Of a stretch of DNA of 47,781 bases, positions 17,861 through 25,767 are shown in pieces. The stretch comes from an uncultured Bacteroidaceae bacterium. Its GTDB lineage: Bacteria; Bacteroidota; Bacteroidia; Bacteroidales; Bacteroidaceae. The stretch is taken from NCBI GenBank assembly GCA_905234745.1, contig CAJOJD010000025.1, forward strand, positions 1 to 47,781, in the 5' to 3' direction. Within the stretch, counting starts at the first letter, position 1; every line of letters starts with the position of its first letter. Made by a program: the position numbers and the translations under genes. Under the pieces are notes generated by a model that was given only the letters and a program-made list of their open reading frames with translations, was not told the origin of the DNA and ran no database searches.

Positions 17861-17879
17861 TTATAGGTTAGTTTGGTTG

Positions 17880-19175
17880 TTAATACACTCTTCCATACAG
17901 GTCAAAGGCATCGGCCTCAGTAACCTTTACATTCACGAATTCGCCTATGGGCAGTTTCCTGTCGGCCTTTATCAGAACCTCGGGATCAACCTCGGGCGAG
18001 TCAAACTCTGTGCGTCCCACATAATAATCGCCTTCAAGGCGGTCTATCATAGTCTTGAACGTCTTGCCTACCTTGGATTCACTGATTGCGGCCGATATGT
18101 CCTGCTGAACACGCATAAGACGTGACAGGCGCGCCTGCTTGATTTCATCGGTGATATCGTCCTTATAGTGCTGTGCGGAGTATGTGCCCTCCACCTCGCA
18201 GTAGGCAAACGCACCCATACGCTCAAAACGCTGTTCCTTCACGAAATCCAGCAACCTGGCGTAATCATCGTCGGTTTCACCGGGGAATCCCACCATAAGT
18301 GTGGTACGCAGGTGTATTCCGGGAACCTCCTCACGTATGCGTGCCAGGAATTCACGGGTCTGCTCGGCGGTGATGTTACGGTGCATGCGCTTTAGAACGG
18401 GGTCGCTGATATGCTGTAGGGCTATATCCATGTACTTGCATACGTTATCACGCTCACGCATGACGGGGAGCAGGTCAAACGGGAAGTTGTTCGGATATCC
18501 GTAATGCAGCCTGAGCCACTCCACACCGGGAATATCGGAAATGCGCTGTACAAGCTCCGCAAGCGTAGGTTTCTGTGCTATATCCGTTCCGTAGTATGTC
18601 AGGTCCTGTGCAATGAGCTGAATCTCCTTTACGCCTTTTGCCACCAGTCTGCGGGCCTCGTCCAGGATATCCTCCTGGCTGCGTGAGCGGTATTTGCCGG
18701 TCATTAGGGGGATTGCGCAGTATGCACAGCCGCGGTTGCAGCCCTCTGCTATCTTGAGATAGGCATAATGGGACGGTGTAGTTATGACGCGGTCATTCTC
18801 ATACTCCCCGTGCCATTTGTGGCCTGTTTCCTTGAGTATTCCGCCCCAGTCAAACTTGCCGTACCATCCGTCAACCTCAGGGATTTCGGCCATCAGTTCC
18901 TTATGAAACTTCTGAGAGAGGCATCCCATGACGTATATTTTACCGATTTTTCCGGCTTTTTTAAGCTCCGTGCACTCCAGAATCATGTTGATTGACTCCT
19001 CCTGGGCATCGCCTATAAAGCCGCATGTATTGATGACCACAGTCTCAGCGCTGACCTTGTCAGGATCATGTCTGACCTTTATGCCGTTAGCTCTGAACTG
19101 AGCTATAAGTTTCTCAGAATCAACGAGATTCTTAGAACAGCCTAAAGTAATTATGTCAACACTGTTATGGCGCAT
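17880..19175 (-). CDS. rimO: Ribosomal protein uS12 methylthiotransferase RimO
   Basis: Radical-SAM enzyme (431 residues) that methylthiolates the conserved Asp of ribosomal protein S12. The N-terminal domain has the three cysteines of the auxiliary cluster (LGCSKNLVDSE, NTCGFIGDAQEES, VMGCLSQ). The radical-SAM motif is CNRGCAYCAIP, and a TRAM-like domain closes the protein. The start is the ATG at 19175, one base after the ftsY stop; an ATG nine codons upstream would overlap ftsY and adds residues not seen in the family. The one-base gap suggests translational coupling with ftsY. Confidence 0.95.
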   Translation of the reverse strand: MRHNSVDIITLGCSKNLVDSEKLIAQFRANGIKVRHDPDKVSAETVVINTCGFIGDAQEESINMILECTELKKAGKIGKIYVMGCLSQKFHKELMAEIPEVDGWYGKFDWGGILKETGHKWHGEYENDRVITTPSHYAYLKIAEGCNRGCAYCAIPLMTGKYRSRSQEDILDEARRLVAKGVKEIQLIAQDLTYYGTDIAQKPTLAELVQRISDIPGVEWLRLHYGYPNNFPFDLLPVMRERDNVCKYMDIALQHISDPVLKRMHRNITAEQTREFLARIREEVPGIHLRTTLMVGFPGETDDDYARLLDFVKEQRFERMGAFAYCEVEGTYSAQHYKDDITDEIKQARLSRLMRVQQDISAAISESKVGKTFKTMIDRLEGDYYVGRTEFDSPEVDPEVLIKADRKLPIGEFVNVKVTEADAFDLYGRVY

Positions 19176-19176
19176 C

Positions 19177-20136
19177 TTATTCGGCTTTGAAGAGCGAATC
19201 AACGAATTCCGTTTTGTTGAACACCTGCAGGTTATCTATACCCTCGCCCAGTCCTACGTACTTGACGGGCACCTTGAACTGGTCAGATATGCCAATCACG
19301 ACGCCTCCCTTGGCCGTTCCGTCCAGTTTGGTGATGGCCAGTTGGGTGACATGGGTGGCCAGAGTGAACTGTTTGGCCTGTTCAAAGGCGTTTTGACCGG
19401 TAGATCCGTCCAATACCAGCAGGACATCATCGGGCGCGCCCTCTACGACCTTGTTCATCACGTTGCGTATCTTGGTAAGCTCATTCATCAGGCCAACCTT
19501 GTTGTGAAGGCGTCCTGCGGTGTCTATAAGCACTACATCGACATCATTGGCTACGGCCGAACTGAGCGTATCATAAGCCACCGATGCGGGATCGGAGCCC
19601 ATTTCCTGCCTTATGACCGGAACATCCACCCTGCGTCCCCACTCCTGCAGCTGCTCAATTGCGGCGGCACGGAACGTATCGGCTGCACCAAGCATGACCT
19701 TGAGTCCGCGTTTCTTGAACTGATATGCCAGTTTACCGATGGTTGTGGTCTTACCCACTCCGTTCACGCCAACCACAAGCACCACATACGGTTTACGGCC
19801 GGACGGAACGCTGAAAGGCTCCTGGTCATCGTCAGGATTGTTCTCCACAAGCAGGGCTGATATCTCATCACGCAAGATGTCGTTAAGCTCGGCGGTGCCC
19901 ATGTATTTGTCGCGTGAAACACGCTCCTGAATGCGCTTTACTATCTTCAGGGTGGTCTCTACGCCGACATCGGACGTAATGAGAACCTCCTCAAGATTGT
20001 CAAGCACCTCATCGTCGACGGTTGATTTACCCGCTACGGCACGGGCTATCTTGGAGAACACTGAACTCTTGGTCTTTTCCAGACCTTTGTCCAGGACCTC
20101 TTTCTTATCTTTTGAGAAGAATGAAAACAAACCCAT
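19177..20136 (-). CDS. ftsY: Signal recognition particle receptor FtsY
   Basis: SRP-family GTPase (319 residues) that docks ribosome-SRP complexes at the inner membrane. Visible motifs: G1 GVNGVGKTTT, DTFRAAAIEQL, G3 DTAGRLHNK, TKLDGTAKGG, and a GLGEGIDNLQVF end. The acidic A domain of E. coli FtsY is absent; a short lysine-rich N-terminus (FSFFSKDKKE) probably gives membrane contact, usual for Bacteroidetes. It has its own promoter and is separated from the ribosomal-protein genes upstream by a terminator. Confidence 0.95.
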   Translation of the reverse strand: MGLFSFFSKDKKEVLDKGLEKTKSSVFSKIARAVAGKSTVDDEVLDNLEEVLITSDVGVETTLKIVKRIQERVSRDKYMGTAELNDILRDEISALLVENNPDDDQEPFSVPSGRKPYVVLVVGVNGVGKTTTIGKLAYQFKKRGLKVMLGAADTFRAAAIEQLQEWGRRVDVPVIRQEMGSDPASVAYDTLSSAVANDVDVVLIDTAGRLHNKVGLMNELTKIRNVMNKVVEGAPDDVLLVLDGSTGQNAFEQAKQFTLATHVTQLAITKLDGTAKGGVVIGISDQFKVPVKYVGLGEGIDNLQVFNKTEFVDSLFKAE

Positions 20137-20177
20137 ATATTCGGTGAATACGGCAAAAAACTACCGTACCCAATGCG

Positions 20178-20208
20178 CAAAATTATATAAATAAGGTGGA
20201 AAAAACAA
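20178..20208 (-). promoter_or_regulatory. ftsY promoter, TTG-N20-TAATTTTG
   Basis: On the minus strand TTG (20208-20206) and TAATTTTG (20185-20178) are 20 bases apart, about 40 bases upstream of the ftsY start and just beyond the upstream terminator. Confidence 0.7.
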
Positions 20209-20213
20209 TAGTA

Positions 20214-20249
20214 ACAAAAAAAGAAGAGTGACTTGAAAAGCCACTCTTC
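20214..20249 (-). terminator. Terminator after the rpmB-rpmG-DUF4295 genes
   Basis: On the minus strand GAAGAGTG and CACTCTTC (20249-20223) form a stem, followed by TTTTTTTGTT. It lies 25 bases after the DUF4295 stop. Confidence 0.88.
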
Positions 20250-20274
20250 ATTATTTTGATTGTCAAGTATCTGT

Positions 20275-20421
20275 TTACTTGATAGCGTCCTTAAGCTGCT
20301 CGTCGCTGACGATCTGCTCTGTGAACATGTAAGCACCGGTCTTAGGTGACTTAACCATCTTAATGACCTTGGCCATTGAGACCTTACCCTGACGCAGGGT
20401 AGCAACTACTTTCTTTGCCAT
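20275..20421 (-). CDS. DUF4295 small basic protein
   Basis: A 48-residue protein, MAKKVVATLRQGKVSMAKVI..., ending SDEQLKDAIK. It is Lys-rich with the KMVKSPKTGAY core of the DUF4295 family, which I recall as restricted to Bacteroidetes and always next to rpmB-rpmG. Size, charge and position suggest a ribosome-associated protein, but its role is not established. It lies 13 bases after rpmG and precedes the terminator, so it is the last gene of the small operon. Confidence 0.85.
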   Translation of the reverse strand: MAKKVVATLRQGKVSMAKVIKMVKSPKTGAYMFTEQIVSDEQLKDAIK

Positions 20422-20434
20422 GGATTAAAATGTA

Positions 20435-20619
20435 TTACTTGATCTCACGATGGATTGTCATCCTCTTGAGAATGGGGTTATACTTCTTAAGTTCCAGTCT
20501 CTCAGGAGTGTTCTTCCTGTTCTTGGTGGTTAACGGGAAGTGCCCGGCATACCGCTTTCTTTGTGCTCAGTGCATTCAAGGATTACCTGAACTCTGTTGC
20601 CTTTAACTTTCTTTGCCAT
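20435..20619 (-). pseudogene. rpmG: rpmG (ribosomal protein bL33), frameshifted by a 4-base deletion
   Basis: From the ATG at 20619 the frame reads [20 protein letters not shown] and then SGMPGTSR, and hits TAA at 20532-20530 after 29 residues. One frame over, the sequence continues TTKNRKN, then [18 protein letters not shown] to a stop at 20435. The family reads SRYITTKNRKN at this point, so the bases for part of Tyr-Ile are missing: exactly four bases, since 185 bases are present and 189 are expected for a 62-residue L33. No other L33 copy is in the window. L33 is dispensable in some bacteria; an assembly error is equally possible. Confidence 0.92.
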
Positions 20620-20643
20620 AGTAGTATGAACTCCTTTCTGTTA

Positions 20644-20904
20644 TTACGCAATGATTCTGATGTCCTTCCAATCGCAATAACCGTTAGCGACTGCCTCCTT
20701 GAGGGCGGCATCAAGACCTTTCTTGTTAATGATTCTCAGGCCGGCAGCACTGAGTTTGAGGCTGATCCAGCAGTTCTCCTCTACATAGAAGAACTTCTTA
20801 GTGAACAGGTTAACATCAAATGTTCTCTTTGTTCTACGCTTTGAGTGAGACACATTGTTGCCAACCATTGCCTTCTTTCCGGTGATCTGACAAATTCTTG
20901 ACAT
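20644..20904 (-). CDS. rpmB: Ribosomal protein bL28
   Basis: An 86-residue large-subunit protein. The N-terminus [20 protein letters not shown] and the following [13 protein letters not shown] are the L28 signature. It is first in a short operon with rpmG and DUF4295 and has a good promoter 50 bases upstream. Confidence 0.96.
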   Translation of the reverse strand: MSRICQITGKKAMVGNNVSHSKRRTKRTFDVNLFTKKFFYVEENCWISLKLSAAGLRIINKKGLDAALKEAVANGYCDWKDIRIIA

Positions 20905-20951
20905 ATCTATCTGTTTTTATTCGTTTTTTGCTATGTTCTCAAAACAGGGTG

Positions 20952-20983
20952 CAAATTTACACGATTGTTTTTATTCTTCCAAA
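20952..20983 (-). promoter_or_regulatory. rpmB promoter, TTTG-N20-TAAATTTG
   Basis: On the minus strand TTTG (20983-20980) and TAAATTTG (20959-20952) are 20 bases apart, matching the Bacteroidales consensus. The rpmB start lies 48 bases downstream. Confidence 0.75.
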
Positions 20984-21004
20984 CAATTGCTGTTGTTTTT
21001 TACC

Positions 21005-21085
21005 TTGGCTTTGGCTTTGGCATTGGCTTTATGTTTTTTTAACCTAGCCAACGTCATAGCCAACGCCATAGCCAACGCCATAGCC
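21005..21085. repeat. Hexamer and dodecamer tandem repeats between tsaD and rpmB
   Basis: 21005-21028 holds four hexamers, TTGGCT TTGGCT TTGGCA TTGGCT. 21045-21085 holds a 12-base unit, TAGCCAACGYCA, three times plus a partial copy. The two arrays are complementary to each other (TTGGCT/AGCCAA) around a 16-base spacer with a T7 run, so the transcript could fold into a long imperfect hairpin right after the tsaD stop. Confidence 0.85.
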
Positions 21086-22113
21086 TATAGTCTGGTGTTG
21101 GAATAGATAGGAACGTCAATTGAGCAGAAATCCTTGTCCAGATACTTGAAATAGCCCGCACAAGCTATCATGGCCGCGTTGTCGGTGGTGTATGAGAAAG
21201 GCGGAATATAGACCTTCCAGCGGTAACGGCGTGCATGGTCCTGGAATGCCTCTCGCAATCCGGTGTTGGCCGATACCCCACCCGCCACTGCGATGCGGTT
21301 AATGCCCGTATCCTTGGCGGCCTGACGCAGTTTCTTCATCAGTATCTCAACGATTGTACGCTCAAGTGATGCGCACAGATCCTCCTTGTGATGTTCAATG
21401 AAATCGGGATCCTCCTTGACCCAGTCACGCAGGTTGTACAGGAATGACGTCTTGAGACCGCTGAAACTGTAGTTGTATCCCGGAATGTTGGGTTTACTGA
21501 AAGTATATGCCTTGGGATTTCCCTGACGTGCCAGGCGGTCGATTATCGGACCTCCGGGGTAACCGAATCCCATCACCTTTGAGCATTTGTCCATTGCCTC
21601 GCCGGCTGCATCATCGATAGTCTGTCCCAGAATCTCCATCTTGTTATATGATTCCACCCTGACTATCTGTGAATTACCGCCCGAAACCAGCAAACACAGG
21701 AACGGGAATTCGGGAGCGTTTGACTCCTCGCCGGGTTTGCGTATGAAATGGGCCAGGATATGTCCCTGAAGATGGTTGACCTCTATCATGGGGATATCGA
21801 GCGAGCGTGCGAAACCCTTGGCGAACGAAACACCTACCAGAAGCGAGCCCATAAGGCCTGGACCGCGGGTAAATGCCACTGCACTGAGCTGTCCGGCATC
21901 AATTCCGGCCCTTTTCAACGCAGTATCCACCACGGGTACGATGTTCTGCTGATGAGCCCTGGATGCCAGTTCAGGCACCACTCCACCGTACTCCTCATGC
22001 ACCTTCTGGCTTGCCACCACATTGGACAGGAGTTCGCCGTTACGGATCACCGCAGCCGATGTGTCATCGCATGATGATTCGATACCTAGTATATAAACGT
22101 TATTATTATTCAT
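21085..22113 (-). CDS. tsaD: tRNA threonylcarbamoyladenosine transferase TsaD
   Basis: A 342-residue ASKHA-fold protein that, with TsaB and TsaE, transfers threonylcarbamoyl to A37 of ANN-decoding tRNAs. Seen are the N-terminal GIESSCDDTSAA, the metal-binding HLQGH, LLVSGGNSQIV, and AVAGGVSANTGLR. Length and motifs are normal for the family. The gene is divergent from the phenylacetate-CoA ligase; a -7 box (TAACTTTG) lies 27 bases before the start. Its stop codon overlaps the end of a tandem-repeat array. Confidence 0.95.
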   Translation of the reverse strand: MNNNNVYILGIESSCDDTSAAVIRNGELLSNVVASQKVHEEYGGVVPELASRAHQQNIVPVVDTALKRAGIDAGQLSAVAFTRGPGLMGSLLVGVSFAKGFARSLDIPMIEVNHLQGHILAHFIRKPGEESNAPEFPFLCLLVSGGNSQIVRVESYNKMEILGQTIDDAAGEAMDKCSKVMGFGYPGGPIIDRLARQGNPKAYTFSKPNIPGYNYSFSGLKTSFLYNLRDWVKEDPDFIEHHKEDLCASLERTIVEILMKKLRQAAKDTGINRIAVAGGVSANTGLREAFQDHARRYRWKVYIPPFSYTTDNAAMIACAGYFKYLDKDFCSIDVPIYSNTRL

Positions 22114-22139
22114 CAGCCCATTTTTTTGCTTTCGGACTG

Positions 22140-22147
22140 CAAAGTTA
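22140..22147 (-). promoter_or_regulatory. Candidate tsaD -7 box
   Basis: Minus strand reads TAACTTTG, a TAnnTTTG match 27 bases before the tsaD start. The upstream box is not clear. Confidence 0.5.
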
Positions 22148-22201
22148 CCACAAATATTCTCTTATTTTGCACCAATTTGAATACTTACCCTGATTCATAC
22201 T

Positions 22202-23503
22202 ATGATTTGGAACCGGAAGATGGAATGTATGTCGCGCGACGAGATGCGCGAACTGCAAAGTGAGAAACTCAAGAAAATCGTAGCACACGCCTACAACAAC
22301 TCGCCTTTTTACAAGAAAAGATTCGATGAACACGGAGTTCATCCCGATGACATCAAGAGCATTGATGACATCGTAAAACTGCCTTTTACCGTCAAACAGG
22401 ACCTTCGCGACAATTATCCTTTCGGAATGATGTGCGTTCCCATGACTGATATCCTCAGGCTGCACGCATCATCGGGAACTACCGGAAAGCCCATTGTGGT
22501 TGGTTATGTACAGAAAGACCTTGACAACTGGTCTGAGGCCGTCGCACGCTGTCTGACAGCATACGGACTGGGCAGTGACGACCTGGTACAGATTGCCTAT
22601 GGATACGGCCTTTTCACCGGAGGTCTGGGCGCTCATGACGGCGTAACCAAGATTGGCGGTACCGTTATCCCCACCAGTAGCGGCAATACACAGAAACAAC
22701 TTCAGCTTATGCAGGACTTTGGTGCTACCGCGGTAGCCTGCACCCCATCCTACGCACTTTATATGGCTGAGGAGATACGCAAGCAGAATCTGGACATCAA
22801 GAACTTCAAGCTTAAGGTTGGCATATTCGGTGCAGAGCCCTGGACCGAAGCCATGCGCCGTGAACTTGAGGACAAGCTTCATATCAAGGCATACGATATC
22901 TACGGACTGACCGAGATAAGCGGTCCCGGCGTAGGCGGCGAATGCGAGTGCCAGAACGGCACGCACCTCTGGGAAGATCTCTACTACCCCGAGATCATCG
23001 ACCCTGTAACACTTCAGCCTGTTGAGCCCGGTCAGAAGGGTGAACTCGTATTCACCACTCTCGACAAGTGGGGCATGCCGATGATTCGTTACCGTACACG
23101 TGACCTCACCCACCTCATCTATGACAAGTGCGAGTGCGGCCGTACTGCAGTCCGTATGGGCAAGATCCTGGGCCGCAGCGACGACATGATGATCATACGC
23201 GGTGTGAACGTATTCCCGTCACAGATTGAGTCCATCCTTCTGGAGTTCCCGGAGTACGAGCCCTACTTCCTCATTGAGGTTGACCGCGTGAACAATACCG
23301 ATACGTTCGACATCCAGGTTGAGGTTAAGCCTGAGTTCTACACCGACCAGGTGAACGAACTGGTTCGTCTGCGTCAGCGCCTGATTTCACGCATCCAGAG
23401 CGTTGTAGGCATCCAGCCCAATATCAAGATCGTACAGCCCGGTACCATTGAGCGTTCAACCGGTAAGGCTAAACGCGCCATTGACCACCGCAAATTTGAA
23501 TAA
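22202..23503 (+). CDS. paaK: Phenylacetate-CoA ligase (PaaK type)
   Basis: An AMP-forming acyl-CoA ligase of 433 residues. Visible: the P-loop-like LHASSGTTGKPIVVGY, the substrate region VQIAYGYGLFTGG, the A5 motif YDIYGLTEI, the A8 region GRSDDMMIIRGVNVFP, and a C-terminal lid with TGKAKR. These activate phenylacetate or related aryl acids. In gut Bacteroidales the enzyme usually follows indolepyruvate:ferredoxin oxidoreductase genes in aromatic amino-acid fermentation or reverse synthesis; those genes are not next to it here. The next gene, with ACT domains, is 18 bases downstream and probably regulates or accompanies it. Confidence 0.92.
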   Translation: MIWNRKMECMSRDEMRELQSEKLKKIVAHAYNNSPFYKKRFDEHGVHPDDIKSIDDIVKLPFTVKQDLRDNYPFGMMCVPMTDILRLHASSGTTGKPIVVGYVQKDLDNWSEAVARCLTAYGLGSDDLVQIAYGYGLFTGGLGAHDGVTKIGGTVIPTSSGNTQKQLQLMQDFGATAVACTPSYALYMAEEIRKQNLDIKNFKLKVGIFGAEPWTEAMRRELEDKLHIKAYDIYGLTEISGPGVGGECECQNGTHLWEDLYYPEIIDPVTLQPVEPGQKGELVFTTLDKWGMPMIRYRTRDLTHLIYDKCECGRTAVRMGKILGRSDDMMIIRGVNVFPSQIESILLEFPEYEPYFLIEVDRVNNTDTFDIQVEVKPEFYTDQVNELVRLRQRLISRIQSVVGIQPNIKIVQPGTIERSTGKAKRAIDHRKFE

Positions 23504-23521
23504 CCTTAATACATCCGACTT

Positions 23522-23920
23522 ATGCTTATCAGACAGATTTCAGTTTTCCTGGAGAATGAGAAGGGAAAATTTGCCGAGATAGCCAGACTGCTCGGTAACA
23601 ACGGTATCAACATGAAGGCATTCACCGTGTCTGAGTCCCAGGATTTCGGTATTGCCCGTATCATAGTGGAGCGTGATCAGATTGAGCGCGCTTTCAACCT
23701 TATCAAGGCTAATTCATACGCCGTTACAATGACTCATGTGGTATATCTGGAGTGCGCTCACAAGCCCGGTGCAATGGCCGAGGCCATGGAACGCCTGTCG
23801 GCAGCGGGTATATCGGTCGAGTATATGTACGCATTTGCAGACTCTTCATCGGAGTTCTCACGCGTCATCATACGTCCCGACAATACCGAGTTGGCGAACC
23901 AGATTATTTCCGAGTTGTAA
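23522..23920 (+). CDS. Tandem ACT-domain protein
   Basis: A 132-residue protein made of two ACT domains: MLIRQISVFLENEKGKFAEI starts the first, and HVVYLECAHKPGAMAEAMER the second. ACT domains bind amino acids and regulate enzymes. Stand-alone double-ACT proteins following paaK are common in Bacteroidales and are presumed to sense aromatic amino acids, but this is inference. It probably ends its transcript at the hairpin at 24003-24034. Confidence 0.9.
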   Translation: MLIRQISVFLENEKGKFAEIARLLGNNGINMKAFTVSESQDFGIARIIVERDQIERAFNLIKANSYAVTMTHVVYLECAHKPGAMAEAMERLSAAGISVEYMYAFADSSSEFSRVIIRPDNTELANQIISEL

Positions 23921-24002
23921 TAAGGATCCTTAAGCTGGCCGAAGGCCACCGTTTCCGAAAGGAAACTAAAATGAGGTGGGATAATCATCCCGCTCTTTAC
24001 GT

Positions 24003-24034
24003 AAAAATGGCTGCCCAAAAGGGTAGCCATTTTT
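24003..24034. terminator. Bidirectional terminator between ACT gene and tRNA-Ser
   Basis: AAAAATGGCTGCCC pairs with GGGTAGCCATTTTT around an AAAA loop: 14 pairs with one G-T. T-runs on both strands allow it to end the ACT transcript rightward and the tRNA transcript leftward. Confidence 0.9.
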
Positions 24035-24035
24035 G

Positions 24036-24123
24036 CGGAAAGAGTGGGATTCAAACCCACGGTACGGCTAGGCCGTACGCCGGATTTCGAGTCCGGTCCA
24101 TTCGATCACTCTGGCATCTTTCC
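24036..24123 (-). tRNA. tRNA-Ser (anticodon CGA)
   Basis: An 88-base class II tRNA on the minus strand: acceptor GGAAAGA/TCTTTCC, anticodon arm CCGGA-CTCGAAA-TCCGG with anticodon CGA at 24089-24087 (decodes UCG), a long variable arm (GTACGG..CCGTAC) and a T arm GTGGGTTTGAATCCCAC. The 3' CCA is not encoded, as the sequence continues GCAA. Discriminator base is G, as usual for serine tRNA. Confidence 0.96.
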
Positions 24124-24135
24124 TGATTTCGCCGG

Positions 24136-24143
24136 CAAAGGTA
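24136..24143 (-). promoter_or_regulatory. tRNA-Ser -7 box
   Basis: Minus strand reads TACCTTTGC about 13 bases before the mature tRNA end, a good -7 box with a very short leader. Confidence 0.6.
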
Positions 24144-24243
24144 AATAAAAATACCAACCATTCTACAGTCGGCGTAACTATTCTTAACTAAATTGTTGAT
24201 AAAAGGAAACCTTTTACAAATATGTGATTTCGGATAGAAATTG

Positions 24244-24251
24244 TAATTTTG
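24244..24251 (+). promoter_or_regulatory. -7 box of the PurF-like gene
   Basis: TAATTTTGCGG matches the -7 consensus 35 bases before the start codon; the upstream box is weak. Confidence 0.55.
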
Positions 24252-24285
24252 CGGCCAGAATACTAAACACATTTCTCTATAGCGA

Positions 24286-25722
24286 ATGGGCGGATTTTTT
24301 GGAGTCGTCTCTAAGAAGAGATGCATCAATGATCTTTTTTACGGAACTGATTATCAGTCACATCTTGGAACAAGCCGCGCCGGCATGGCGACCTACAGCC
24401 CTGAAGAGGGTTTTACACGCAGTATCCACAACCTTGAAAACGATTACTTCCGCAGCAAGTTTGAACGCGAGCTTGACCGTTTCGGCGGCAACAGCGGCAT
24501 TGGAGTGATAAGCGACACTGATGCGCAACCCATGCTCATGAACAGCCACCTGGGCCGTTTTGCCCTGGTTACGGTGGCCAAAATCAACAACAAGGAAGAG
24601 ATTTGCGACCAGCTGCTGGAGGAAAACATGCATCTGAGCGAATTCAGCAGCGGTAAGATCAACCCCACCGAACTTATTGCGCTCCTTATCATAAAAGGTA
24701 AGAACTTTGTTGAAGGAATAGAGAACGTTTACAACACCATAAAGGGATCCTGCTCAATGCTGCTCCTCACCGAGGAAGGCATCATTGCGGCACGTGACTC
24801 ATGGGGCCGCACCCCCATTACAGTGGGCACAAGAGACGGTGCCGTGGCTGTAACAACTGAGACAACAGCTTTCCCCAACCTTGGATTTGACACCAAGTTG
24901 TACATGGGTCCCGGTCAGATTGTAAAGATTACGGCCGATGGATACGAGGAACTGCGCAAACCCAACAAAAAGATGCAGATGTGTTCTTTCCTGTGGGTTT
25001 ATTACGGATTCCCCACCAGTTGCTATGAGGGACGTAACGCCGAGGATGTCCGCAATGAACTCGGACGCATGATGGGACGTGAGGATGATGTAGAGGTTGA
25101 CGGAGCGTGCGGTATTCCAGACAGCGGCGTAGGTATGGCAGTAGGTTATGCCGAAGGTCATAAATGCCCCTACACAAGAGCCGTAGCCAAGTATACTCCC
25201 ACTTGGCCCCGTTCATTCATGCCTACCGATCAGTCACGCCGCAACCTGGTAGCCAAGATGAAACTCATTTCCAACAAGGAGATTCTTAACGGCAAGCGTC
25301 TGGTATTCTGCGACGACAGTATAGTTCGCGGAACTCAGCTGAAGGATAACTCGCATGAGTTCTATGAGTCAGGCGTAAAGGCTGCACATATGAGAATCTC
25401 ATGCCCGCCGCTTATCTACAGCTGCCCGTTTGTAAACTTCTCGGCCAGCAAGAATGACCTGGAACTGATTACACGTCGTATCATTCAGGACTTTGAGGGT
25501 GAGAATCCCAGTCAGGAGACACTCAAAAAGTATGCTACCACGGGTACGCCCGAATATGATAAGATGGTTCAGGAGATAGCTAAACGCCTACAGCTTACCA
25601 CACTGAAATTCAGCTCATTAGAGGCGCTAGTTAAAGCCATTAGCCTGCCTAAGGAGCGCATATGCACCCACTGCTTTGACGGCAGTTCATTCTACACTTT
25701 GGAGGAGGAAAACAAGCAGTAA
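24286..25722 (+). CDS. PurF-like amidophosphoribosyltransferase homologue lacking the catalytic cysteine
   Basis: A 478-residue protein with the two-domain layout of glutamine PRPP amidotransferase. The N-terminal Ntn-hydrolase domain starts MGGFFG, where active PurF has Met-Cys-Gly, so the glutaminase nucleophile is absent. The PRPP loop RLVFCDDSIVRGTQ (about residues 340-353) is intact. Cysteines at the positions that bind the 4Fe-4S cluster in the B. subtilis enzyme seem kept: MCSFLWVYYG, CPPLIYSCPF and CTHCFDG. It may use ammonia, serve as a regulator, or have another phosphoribosyl role. I recall similar copies in other Bacteroidales, usually annotated as amidophosphoribosyltransferase. 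It is monocistronic and ends at a palindrome. Confidence 0.88.
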   Translation: MGGFFGVVSKKRCINDLFYGTDYQSHLGTSRAGMATYSPEEGFTRSIHNLENDYFRSKFERELDRFGGNSGIGVISDTDAQPMLMNSHLGRFALVTVAKINNKEEICDQLLEENMHLSEFSSGKINPTELIALLIIKGKNFVEGIENVYNTIKGSCSMLLLTEEGIIAARDSWGRTPITVGTRDGAVAVTTETTAFPNLGFDTKLYMGPGQIVKITADGYEELRKPNKKMQMCSFLWVYYGFPTSCYEGRNAEDVRNELGRMMGREDDVEVDGACGIPDSGVGMAVGYAEGHKCPYTRAVAKYTPTWPRSFMPTDQSRRNLVAKMKLISNKEILNGKRLVFCDDSIVRGTQLKDNSHEFYESGVKAAHMRISCPPLIYSCPFVNFSASKNDLELITRRIIQDFEGENPSQETLKKYATTGTPEYDKMVQEIAKRLQLTTLKFSSLEALVKAISLPKERICTHCFDGSSFYTLEEENKQ

Positions 25723-25726
25723 AATA

Positions 25727-25765
25727 GTACCATTGGGGTCAGACCCCAATGGTACCCAATGGTAC
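25727..25765. repeat. GGGGTCAGACCCC palindrome, copy 1 (terminator-like)
   Basis: A perfect 14-pair palindrome around a central A: arms GTACCATTGGGGTC and GACCCCAATGGTAC, at 25727-25755. A further CCAATGGTAC follows (25756-25765), duplicating the right arm end. It sits between the stops of two convergent genes, so it can act as terminator for both, although a long T-run is missing. Confidence 0.85.
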
Positions 25766-25767
25766 AT

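Noticed and set aside
21005-21085. CRISPR-like array
   Set aside because: Units are 6 and 12 bases without unique spacers; this is a simple tandem repeat.
22469-23113. 214-codon minus-strand open frame opposite paaK
   Set aside because: The plus strand carries a full acyl-CoA ligase with all core motifs; the opposite frame has none.
24051-24329. Open frames over the tRNA-Ser region
   Set aside because: They run through a complete tRNA and its promoter.
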